DNA of 64,000 nucleotides from NCBI GenBank assembly GCA_017590115.1, contig JAGGNK010010892.1, positions 4,516,813 to 4,580,812 on the forward strand, read 5' to 3'. Both the position numbers and the translations under genes were made by a program. Positions 21,250-31,800 of the stretch are shown piece by piece. Source of the stretch: Montifringilla adamsi (taxonomy: Eukaryota; Chordata; Aves; Passeriformes; Passeridae). Under the pieces are notes generated by a model. It had not been told where the DNA came from. It saw nothing but the letters and a program-made list of their open reading frames with translations, and made no database searches. How positions within the stretch are numbered: the stretch's first letter is position 1; each line of letters begins with the position of its first letter.

Positions 21250-21504
21250 TATGTGCCACAGGATGCACTGAGGAATGTGCCAAGGGATGTGCCAAGGGAT
21301 GTGCCAAGGGATGTGCCACAGGATGAACTGAGGAATATGCCAAGGGCTGTGCCAAGGGATGTGCCAAGGGATGTGCCAAGGGATGTGCCAAGGGATGTGC
21401 CACAGGATGAACTGAGGGATATGCCAAGGGCTCAGTTTCCAGGCGTTGTGCCAAGGGATGTGCCAAGGGATGTGCCACAGGATGCACTGAGGGATATGCC
21501 ACAA
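21250..21504. repeat. 12-bp minisatellite with higher-order structure
   Basis: About twenty 12-mers in one register, mostly GATGTGCCAAGG, with variants GATGTGCCACAG, GATGAACTGAGG or GATGCACTGAGG, and AATATGCCAAGG. The variants recur in the same order three times, so a block of several 12-mers was duplicated. An 18-bp interruption lies at 21,430-21,447. Being a multiple of three it keeps all frames open and yields (VPRD)n-like and (AHPL)n-like strings on opposite strands. Confidence 0.95.
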
Positions 21505-23879
21505 GAGGCACCAAGTGCTCACTTTCCAGGCAAGGATTCAGCCAAGGCTGAGCGAGAGAAAACATCCTCATTACAGCCTCGGATCCCTAACATTTAACAC
21601 AGCTTCCCCACTTCCCCAGGGTTCCCTCTTGGGGAAGATCTCTCCTGTTTACACCCATCAAATGCCAAATCCAGTTTCCTCATGCCCTGGTGGGGTGATG
21701 CGGATGGGATGACACGAGCTCCAGGTGAATATTGACTTTGCAATGACACTGTTCCAGCCCAAACACCACCCTCTGCACCGGGCAGCCAAAGGGGGCTGGC
21801 ATGCCAGCAGTCCAGCAGAGGAATTATTTGATTCCCCTGCCCTGCAGCATGCTGTCTGCCAGGAAATTTTCATTTGGTCTCTCCAACTCGAGAAGCAATT
21901 GTAAATGTCACTGCTAAACACTCAGATTTAAGTGTTGGGTTGTCTTGTTTGATTACGGCACCGAAAGGTCAGAGCTGACTAATGGAAGTACAAGTGGTGT
22001 CAGGAGGGAAACTGTGTTCTGATGGGGGTGAGCAAACACCTGGGGACAACCTAATCACTCTTCCTGCTGCATCTCTCTCTTGCCTCTCCAGCTCCTTCAG
22101 TCAGGGCTGTTTTTCAGGTCTTACAACCTGGAAAAGCCATTTCTGAGGAAAATTCCTGCTCGTGACGTTGCTGCCGGGGATGCTGACAGCGCTGGGTTTC
22201 CCTGTGGAGGAATCAGAGCTCATCTCACCATGGCCTGGCTGGATTTTCTCCCAAAGGGGAAGGGATTGCACCAGAACTGGGCTGCTGCCCCCCCCACTGG
22301 CACCACCCACCTCTCTCCATGCATGGCTCAGGCTTTGATGCCAAAGTCTCTGTGCCTCCACTTCCATTCTCCATTTCAGCCCTGCTCTGGCATCCAGCAT
22401 CCCAAGAGCTCCATGTAGAGAGCAGAACAGGGCTGTTTTCCCCCCTCCCTTCCCATTCCCTACTACTCACACCCCTCTGAATTCCCCTTGCCCTTAGCTG
22501 TTCCAGTTGTGGTGACCCAATGAAACTCCAGCTGCCTCAAAGTGACCGAGTTGAGGAAATCTGCTTTAACCAGAGCCCATTCCCATCATTCCAGCTCTGC
22601 AAGCAGAGTTCATTATATTTATTTTAAAGCTGCTTTTAAAAATTATAGACCATCTGCCTGGCAGAATAAAACCCTTAGGAGCTTCTACTCCTCTCCAGAG
22701 AGCAGCGTGGTGGTCCCAAGCAGGAATGTTCATCACTCCATACAGATGCCATCCTGCACTGGGATCCAGTCCCTGCTGCCCACCCCAAAATCTTCCCTGG
22801 GCAGAGAAATTCAGTGATTCCAGATGTCTGAATGTTTCTGGACATTTACATCAATGAGCACTGGAAATTTTAGGAAAACTAGGAGTTAGGGAATAATTGC
22901 AATGGTTTTTCCCCACGACTCTGGGGTCTGTGATGAACACTAGCCTCGATTTTATGTTACCAGCCTGGAAAATAGCCAGGGTCCCCAGGGTGCTCACAGC
23001 ACCTCTCCAGACATCTTCCCATGAATCCAAGATCCTGCTGGGCTTAGGGAGAGTTCTCCAGCTACCTGAGCCTCCTTTTTGTCCAGGCTGAGCCCCCCTG
23101 CCCAGCTCCCTCAGCCCCTCCTGGTGCTCCAGACCCTCAGTATAGGAGAAAATTGTCTAATTCACAGGCGCCTTTGCAGGAGCATCCCTGGGGAAAGGAT
23201 TCTCTTAAGGGATGGATTGTGCCAAGAAGGTGAAGAGGATGAGAAACCACCATAAAATGTAGAAGGGGAAAAATCCACATACCATCACCAAATGCAAAGA
23301 AAGCCAAGAAAATAAATATCCAACTCCAAATGGAATTATTTCCTCCCTGGCTCAGGCATGGAGCAGCAGCACTGAGAAAGTCAAAGCAGTTTGTGGTCCA
23401 TAAGATTAATAGGAAATCTGCTCTGGATTGGGAACAATTCCCTCTTTTATTGCAATGAACCCCAAAGAGTAATGGCTGCAGGGCAAGAAGAGGAAGGTAA
23501 ATTGCAGTAATAATGTGTTTTCTTGTGCTGACATGCTTTTGATCATAGAAAAATACACCATCTGTTTCTAAATTACTTGTTGTATTGATTTAACAGTTAG
23601 GAATGGGGGCGGAGGGGATCTCTTTTTTTTCTTTTGCAAATCCATTTTGCGAGGTCTCCTGGAAATCTGACAGTTATGCGCAATAAGAAGTAAGGGCTTG
23701 TTCATCATAAAAGATTCCTGCTGTCAGCCATGGGGCTGTGCTGGGAGGAACGGGACATCCCCTTCCCCTCCATCAGCCTGTCCTGCCAGGAGCTGTGCAG
23801 CTGAGTGCTGATGTACCCAACAGGAATTATTTCTTACACCAAATAAACTCTTACTGTGCTGCTGCTTCCCTCTGAGGGT
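21505..23879. other. Intergenic, repeat-poor, AT-rich right half
   Basis: About 2.4 kb without CR1 or LTR signals. The right half (23,130-23,720) is AT-rich with motifs such as TTTTGCAAATCCATTTTGCG and no coding signal. Confidence 0.45.
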
Positions 23880-24058
23880 GGGCAGGCCCTGGCACAGGGT
23901 GCCCAGAGCAGCTGTGGCTGCCCCTGGATCCCTGGAAGTGCCCAAGGCCAGGCTGGATGGGGCTTGGAGCAACCTGGCACAGTGGAAGGTGTCCCTGCCC
24001 ATGGAATAAGATGAGCTGTAAGTTCCTTTCCAGCCCAAACCTGTGGTTCTATGGTTCC
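23880..24058 (+). mobile_element. CR1 LINE 3' fragment
   Basis: Forward tail from CCCTGGCACAGGGTGCCCAG to CCCAAACCTGTGGTTCTATGG, complete at its 3' end. Confidence 0.92.
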
Positions 24059-24284
24059 TCCCTGCCCAGGTCACACACACCTCACTGCCCTTATTGCTCT
24101 CAATTTCTACAGATTTCCTTCCTTTTTTTGCAACTCCTCCCCATGCACCCCAAAGGCTGCCACAGCACCAGGGTCCCTGCCCTGGGGAGCAGCTCAGCAC
24201 ATGGCAAAAGGACCTGTGTCACCCCAAAACCTCCCTCAAGGCTCCCCCCTTCACAGGACAGCAGGATGTCTAACATGATTAAAA

Positions 24285-24450
24285 ACCACAGAATCAGAGA
24301 AGGTCTGGGTTGGAAGGGAACTTAAAGCCCAGCTCATTCCACCCCCTGCCATAGCAGGGACACCTTCCCTATCCCACGTTACTCCAAGCTCCATCCAACC
24401 TGGCCTTGAACACTTCCAGGAATTCAGGGACAGCCACAGCTTCTCTGATA
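24285..24450 (-). mobile_element. CR1 LINE 3' fragment
   Basis: Reverse tail: ACCACAGAATCAGAGAAGGT, GGTTGGAAGGGAACTTAAAG, CAGGGACAGCCACAGCTTCT. It faces the forward copy at 23,880 with about 225 bp between, a possible inverted pair in RNA. Confidence 0.9.
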
Positions 24451-25018
24451 TTATTTTGCTGCCAATCAGTTGTTGTTCCTCTGCCTGCAGCCTGAGTGTT
24501 TTAGTCCCTGGCTAATGGCTTTCCTGGGAGACTCCAGGTGCCCCCACGGACAGGGCCAGTTCAAAAGGAAAACTTGACACTGCAGTGATGCAAACAGAGC
24601 CTTTCCTGTTGTCCCAATAACTTTCCAAGCCTCTGCTGCTGCTCAGCCAGGCAGCTGCTTTTACTGGAAACATGTAGAAAACAAAACAAAACTTTCTTGA
24701 GTTTAGAAACGATGCCCGCCTTCCTGTGAGCATCCTAAAGTGCAGGGAATCCAAACTCATGTGATACCACCATAGAAGATGCTGGCCATCAGCATGTCCT
24801 TCTCTGCCACTACCAGCACAGTGCTGGGCACCTTAAAGATGTTCTATCCCCACGTGAACCCCTGCACTCCCAGCACCACCAGCTCACAGCAAATCCCTTC
24901 CTCCCCCTGGTGGAAAACACCCCAAGGCACAGCCCAGGCACCACCCAAACAGATTTTCGACTTCTCCAAGTGAAACCAGGAGACAGATCTTGGGTCCTGC
25001 TGGTTGTGATCTGCAAAG
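24451..25018. other. Intergenic, between CR1 and the SNTA1 3' end
   Basis: No exon of a downstream gene recognised; in particular no radical-SAM/UPF0004 motif expected for CDK5RAP1. Confidence 0.45.
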
Positions 25019-25024
25019 TTTATT
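25019..25024 (-). terminator. SNTA1: Candidate SNTA1 polyadenylation signal
   Basis: AATAAA on the minus strand, 749 bp beyond the SNTA1 stop, is the hexamer I noticed when reading down the expected 3'UTR. Cleavage would fall near 24,990-25,005. The downstream GU-rich element is weak, so a different signal could be used. Confidence 0.55.
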
Positions 25025-25772
25025 TAACTCCCCCAGAAAAGGCATTTTCATGCAGAATCTTTTGGTTCATAAAAGAAGTCATTCTGCAGCAGCCACCTGA
25101 CAACCCTCCCCCCAAACCAAGAAATAAAGTGACCCCAGAGTGCACAAAACCAAACAAACCGTCCAACTCCAACAGAGAAAAGTGGTTCCTATCATTCCAT
25201 ACCATATCGAAAAATTTGGCAAATACAGCTGATCTTGCAGTTCGTGTCCCTTAAGCACTTTAGAGCTGGTTTGGCCTCCAGCCCTTGGGTTGCCTGTCTG
25301 GAAAAAAGACACAGGGGTCCTTGTGCTGCAGGACCTGGGGACTCTCGGAGGGGTCCAACCCAGCGGTGGAAGAGCTGCTGCATCAGCATTTGGAAGTGGG
25401 CAATATAAATATAAAACATGGATACAAATGGGCTCTTTGTACAGAAAATATCATCTCTCAAGGCACTGGGGTGATGGCCACGTGTCCACTGGTGGGCTCC
25501 CAATGGGCCTCTCCAGCCGCCAAGGAAGGAGGGGAGGAAGGCACCAGAGAAATCCTGGTGCTGCCATCCAGGAGGGGTTTCACCCCACAGCTGACCCCAG
25601 ACGCCCCGAGAGGGGTTTTTCCTGGCTGGATGGTGCTTTTCCTTGGTGGGGGTGACTGATCCCATGGGGGCTGCAGTCTCCTTGGGATGGCTCAGGGCTG
25701 GGTTGGGCCAGGAGGGAGGTGCATAGATGGGCCGGGGGCTTGGGCTACCCCGGCCGCTGCTGGGCTCCCTCG
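25025..25772 (-). other. SNTA1: SNTA1 3' untranslated region (inferred)
   Basis: No recognised coding homology and no CR1 tail. Placed between the stop codon and the candidate poly(A) signal; the length of about 0.75 kb is reasonable for this gene. Extent is inferred only. Confidence 0.5.
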
Positions 25773-25865
25773 TCATGCCAGCAGCCCCAGCCGGGTCACC
25801 TTGGCCGACAGGAAGGAGTGGATGATGAAGACAATGGTTTTGGGGCAGGAATGAAGGTCCAATTG
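25773..25865 (-). CDS. SNTA1: SNTA1 exon 8, terminal coding part
   Basis: 93 nt: thirty residues (459-488) and a TGA stop. The peptide [20 protein letters not shown] followed by [10 protein letters not shown] appears unchanged from the mammalian protein as I recall it. Acceptor TTGTTGCAG|CAA. The exon continues as 3'UTR to about 25,000. Confidence 0.96.
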   Translation of the reverse strand, partial: QLDLHSCPKTIVFIIHSFLSAKVTRLGLLA

Positions 25866-28800
25866 CTGCAACAAAGGAAAGGAAGAATGTTTGCAACGGA
25901 GAGGGCTGTTCCTGAAGCAGCCAGCTTTCAGCCAGGTACCACACAAAGCTCCCCAGACACACCACAGCTTTACTGGGGCTCTGGGAATGGCTGTGCACCT
26001 GGCTGGGGTGGGCAGACAGGGCCATGTGTCACCCCTATGCCAGGCAGGACGGGTGCCATGATCAGGGTGGGTGCTCTGTGGGTGGGGTTGCTGAAGGCAA
26101 AGCCAACTCACAATCTCTCCCTCTGGTCCACCAAAGTCCAGGTAGAGCATCTTGGTGCCATCATCCGAGGACATCTGCAGCTTCTCAAAGGGCTGCTGCA
26201 GCAGGATGGTCCTGCTGAGCCCGGGCTCGCTGGTGGAGATGGTGAAGCCCTTGTCGATGTGGACAGTCAGGGTGCAGTCCTGCCCCTTCCACGTGCACGC
26301 TGGGGACAGGGACAGGACAGGGGTGAGCCGAGGGTCCCGCCGCACCCCCCGCCTCCCCCGGGCCCCCGCTGACCTGCCGAGACCTCCTGGGCCAGCTCGG
26401 CGGCGCCGTGGGTGCCGTCCACCAGCAGGCGCGTCCACAGGGCGAGCTCTCGGGGGCTCTCCAGGCTGAAGAGATGGGTCTGCACGCCCAGGCGGCCGCC
26501 GGCGCGCAGCGCGAAGGAGCGCTCGGCCTCGTACAGCGCCGAGCCCTTGGCCGGCCCCGAGTGCACCAGCCTGCGGCACGGCCAGCGCTCAGCACCGCGC
26601 CCCGCACGGCCCCGGCACCGCCACAGCACCGAACCAGCACCGCACCCTGCATCTCACCCCGCACCACGCCAGTGCTGGACCGCCCCAGCGCTGCACCCCT
26701 GCACCACAACATCCCAGCGCCAACACAGCACCGCACCTCAGCATCACTCCTCACACAGCTCAAGCCCCGCTTCGCATATCGCACAGCCCCAGCATTGCCC
26801 CGCATCCCGCACAGCCCCGGCACAGCCCCAGCATTGCCCCGCATCCCGCACAGCCCCGGCACAGCCCCAGCATTGCCCCGCATCCCGCACGGCCCCAGCA
26901 CAGCCCCAGCATTGCCCCGCATCCCGCACGGCCCCAGTGCCTCACCCCGCTCTGCTCCGCGGCGGCCGCGCAGAAGGACCGCCAGGGGACGCTGCAGCCC
27001 CGCGGATGAGGCCCCGCAGCGCCCGCGCTGGAGCCGCCCCCGCCCCAAAACCCCGCCCCGAGCCCACACCCTCCACCCTGAAACCCCGCCCCAACCCTGC
27101 CCCGAATCCCTCCCTCAAAACCCGCCCTGAAAACCCGCCCCGACACCTGCCCGAAACTCCCGCCCCATCGCCGCAACTCAGCTCCGCTGTGCCCATTGCC
27201 CTGACACCATCCCCGCGCTCTAAGCCTCCACACTGTGCCCGAGACTCTGCACCAACCCTTGGACACTGTCACCACTTTGGGGGTCTGACACCAGCCCTGG
27301 GTTCTGTCCTGACTCCCAGACCCTAGTACTGCCCCCAGGGACTGCCAACCCAATCCCCGAGCGGGTCAGGAGGGCACTGAGCTGGTGGCCCCTACCTGGT
27401 GGCGATGAGGGGGTAGCTGTGCGTGGGCTTGCCCAGCGCGTCCCGGCTCTGCGGCAGGCTCCCGTACAGCAGCAGCTCCTTCTCGGTGAGCACGGCCAGG
27501 AGGTTCCTGGTGCCAGCGCTGGGGAGCTGCAAAGGGACTGGGTCAGGGCCACCGGCAGCATGGTGGCAGGGAGTGGCGGGGGACCGGGGGGTACCTGCTC
27601 CGTCAGCCAGCCCACGTGCTTGACGTCCCGTCCGGCCACCGTGCCAGCGCCCGCCAGCTGTGCCCGCAGCTCCTCCTTCACCCGCGGCAGCAGCACGGCC
27701 GCGTTGGCCTGGATGGCGCCGAGCCACGACTGCGCCGTGGCCTCATCCTTGGCCCGCAGGAAGAGGGCAACGCGCCCGTCCGCCGAACACACCTCCAGGT
27801 ACCTGCAGGGACACGGCCCCGATGAGTCCCGTCCCGCCCTCGGCTCCCCGGGACACCGCGGTGGCATCGCCGGCCCAGCGCCAGGCGCTGACCTGTGCTC
27901 CGGGTCGGTGGGGAGGCACTTGCGGGACACGTAGCACATCTTCAGAGGGACACTCCGGCTCTCCCGGAGCTCCCGAGGGGGCAGCAGCGGGGATGATCGC
28001 TTCTGCTGGGCAGCAGGAGAGGGGTCCCAGCTGACCGTCGCCCCCGCTGAGGAGTTCTTGAAGTAGGGGGAGATCTCCTTCATGTACTTCACTGGAAGAG
28101 AGGCAGCACCCACTGAGGACACGGCACAGGCCAAGCAGCCTCATCCTACCCTGCTGAAACTGCCACATCAGAGCTGCTGACCCCTCCATTAGCTCCCCAG
28201 AGCTGCCACCCATGCTGCTGCAGGTCCTCTGCCCCTGTGGGGGCAAGGGTGGCACTGATGGGCAAGGTCATACAGGGAGTGACACAGAATCACAGAATGG
28301 GTTGGAAGGAACCTTAAAGATCATCCCATTCCAACCCCCTCATTCCATTTACTGGGGATTTCAAGCAGCATTAAAGGGACCTTCATGCTGGCACATTGAT
28401 GTCAGAGCTTGTAGGGCATAAGGGGAAGATGTGTGCAGATGTCAGTAGGGCTTTTCTGCATGGTGCAGGGGGATGGAGCATTGTGTGGCTCTTGGGAGGA
28501 TTGAGGATTTGCACACCAACCTCAGGAATGGTGAGGGTCCTGCTGGTAGAGACAATTACGGGAGGTTGTGGCCTCAGTGATAAGAGCAATTGCTTTAGGA
28601 ACAGAGAACATTGCTTATCACAGAACCGCAGAATAGTCTGGGTTGGAAGGGGACATAAAACCCATCTCAATCCACCCCCTGCCATGGACAGTGACACAGG
28701 GATCCAGGGGCAGCCCCAGCTTCTCCAGGCACCCTGTGCCAGGGCCTTGGCGCCCTCACACGACACCTTAAACCCTCCCAGTACCTCAGCCCCACCATCC

Positions 28801-31800
28801 CCGCCTGGGGAGCTCTGCAAGAGGTATAAAAACAGCCTTTCCCCCCTTTTTCCTTCCCTTTAACCCAGATCAGTTCACAGATCCAGGCCTGAACAGTTCC
28901 CTGGGGTGGCACACACAGCCAGGAGTGGGGAATGGGAAAGAGTTCCAGGCCAAAATTACACAGTCCAAACTGTGCTGGTACAGCCTGTCCCGCTGCCAGC
29001 TGAGGAACAGTGCTCAAATACCCTGGCTTGGCCCCAGGAAAAGCCTTGGAGAGTGTGCTCTCTGCTCACACAGCCCTGTCCCATGAGCCTCAAACCAGGG
29101 ACCAGAAATCAGTCCCCACTGAGCCTGGCTCCAGAGCCAGAGCCCTCAGAGCCACGCTGGGATGGCAGCCGGCTCCAGAGGTTTGGGGAAAGAGGGAGAT
29201 GAAAGGCACCACAAATTGATGGGGCCCCACAGCCACATCCTGAAAATGAGTTTGGCATTGCTGGCTGAAGAAGAAAAACTCCAGCTAAGCAGGCAGGATG
29301 CCAGTCCTGGTCCTGCCCTGGGGCAGCAAGGGACCAGCTACTGACTCCAGGGAAGGGTTTCCCTTTGGAGGCCCTTAGGAAAACACCACGGAACAGACAC
29401 GTGCCTGCAGCCACGTCCCCAGCCATCCTGGCTGGTTCCACTCCAGGTCCAAGCCAGCAGAGTGGGTGGTAGGATGGGGAACACGAGCTTGGCTTTGCAG
29501 CCAACACTTGGAGGTGGCTGGATGGGCACAGTTCCATCGCTGAAGCCAAGCCACAGCAGCCTGATGTGGTGCCAGAAAGGAGCCCTTTTCCCACCAGGAA
29601 AGAGTCTGCATGCACCTACTCCCAAACTTCACCTGGCCACCAGATGGGTCATCTCCCACCCATCTTCCCCCAAGGTCACGGCCCCAAGGCTGCCAGAGTT
29701 CCAGGAGTGTTTGAACAATGCTCTCAGGGATGCACAGGGTGAGATTGTTGGGATGTCTGTGCAGGGCCAGGGCTTGGACTGGATGATCCTGGTGGGTCCT
29801 TTCCAACTCGGCCCATTCTGTGCTCTCCCCTTTCATTCCTGTCCCAGTGAGCTCCCTAAAACCCCTAAATCCTGACAGCCCAGCAGGAGCTGCGTGGAGC
29901 CAGAGCCCCGTGGGTGCTCTGCGGGACGCGGCTATAAATGGCCACGGTGCTGTGCCACGTGGGCCGGGTCACCCCGCGGTGGCCCCGGGGCCAAGGCGGC
30001 GGCGGGGGGCCACCAGCCTCGTGCCCTGCGCCTCCCGTTACAAAAATAGCCACGTTCCCGCAGGCATCCGAGCCGCGCTGGATCTGACCCGAGCCATTAA
30101 TCTTGGCAGCGGGGACCTGCCATTATCCCGGTGCCTGGGAACTAATTGGAGTTCAGAAAGATGCCATTGAGCCGCTGAAACCCGAGCGGCGTCCCTGCGC
30201 CAGCCCCTGTCTCCCCGGGCTCGCGGGGGACGTCACCGGCATTAGCTGGGCGGTGGCGGGGTCACGTCCCGAGGGAGCCGCGGAGGACAGGAGCAGTGCC
30301 CGGTCCGGGACAGGGCACGGAGAATGAGGCAACAGGCAGGGTCTAATGTCTCGGGTACGTGGCTTTAAGGAGGCTTTCAGGCCAGTCGCAAAGCACGGGG
30401 GGTCTTAAGCCAGCACGGGGAGCTGGGAGGTGCTGGAGGCTGCGACACTCCCTGGCCAAGGCCAGGTCACCATCCCATGGGAGCTGTTGTCCCCTCCAGT
30501 GACCCCAGCACTGGCTTCACAGCGGGCTGACTTACACTTCTGCCAGTCCCTTCACTGCAATTGTTATTGAATGGATTAATTTATTACCTCCATCTCATTA
30601 AAGCAAACAACTCAGACCATATCATGCATCACCTCTGCTAGTGGTAACTAATTCTTGAACTGTTTTTTCTTTTTAATTACCACCTTGCAGTGCTGGGGCT
30701 CCTGCCTGCTCCCTGGCAGCCTGCACCCTCCAAAAACCACTGGGCAGCAACGCTGCCTGGCTGCTGTTGACTTAAAGGCACCTACAGCAGGCACACAGCC
30801 CTGGGTGGCTGCTGGGCTAATCCACGTGGGCTCCAAAGCCATGTGGGCTCTCCAGGGAGAGAGCCTGTCTCACTGACCCTCTCCGGAACAGAGGACAGGG
30901 GACAAATAGGACCTTTAACTGCTCAGGGCTTTGCACCAAGGAAATCTTTATTTTAGGGTTTTGGGGTACAGCAAAAGTCTCTGAGGGTGTAGCCACATGA
31001 CAGGACAGTGGCTCTGCAGGGGGCCAGGTGGTGGCACAGGGGCTCCCAATCACTGGAGCATCCCATGTGTGCTGAACCCTGGAGTGAGCTGCGCCAGGGA
31101 CATGTTTAACCAAAGGCCCTGGGTCTGCTTCTGTGTTGCAGCTGTTTTTTTCTCCCCAGCATGCCAGAAAGAGGCAGAACCATCAAAACTCCTTGGTTTG
31201 ACTTCTTGGGTAGAAATTCTCCCTCTCCATCAGCCCATTCCTCACAAGGATGGAGAACAATCACAAACCAACCACTCCTGGCACCCTGGATCCTGAGTCA
31301 GCACAACCTGCCCCACGCATCCCCATGGCTCACCACTGCTCAGAGCCAGAAGCTCCCGCAGAGCTTCACTGAGGAGCCACAATGCTTCCTCCAGGCAGGA
31401 AAACAGACATGGACACCTAGAGCAGGTTCAAGAACATCCTCTCACTGCTTGGGTCACCAGCACACTCTGCTTCAGCCTGGAGATCACAGTGTGGATTCAA
31501 AGAAGAGGTTCCAGGCTCCATTTCTGTTCAGGAGTAGGATGGTGCTGCTGTTTCTCCTGCCAAAATCTTCCCAGCAGCATCTACACAGCTCAGCAAGGTC
31601 ATCACATCAGGAAATCTTCCAGGGAGCTCCTGGAGATTGAGTGCTGGCCCTACAGAGATGCTAATCCCACCTCCAGCTGGTCCCTCTCTGCTTCAGGATT
31701 AATGAGGCAAAATTGGCATGTTAAACTGGGGGGCTGAGCAAACACACATCCCAAAGAGACACCTTGAAACAACGTGCCAGCTCCAACCCAACGCTCTGAT

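Noticed and set aside
20980..21597. 205-codon frame with VPRD repeats as a gene
   Set aside because: The repeat is a 12-bp minisatellite that leaves the opposite strand equally open, and there is no conserved flank or splice structure.
24285..24450. Hairpin non-coding RNA from the facing CR1 tails at 23.9 and 24.3 kb
   Set aside because: Inverted CR1 pairs are frequent by chance in bird genomes and nothing else suggests a transcript here.
1..25000. CDK5RAP1 or another gene left of SNTA1
   Set aside because: I looked for the radical-SAM methylthiotransferase core and for any splice-flanked conserved peptide and saw none; not called.
26185..27353. Long frames over SNTA1 introns 5-6 on both strands
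   Set aside because: They are shadows of exon 6 and of the 39-bp intronic repeat; only the segments matching syntrophin are coding.
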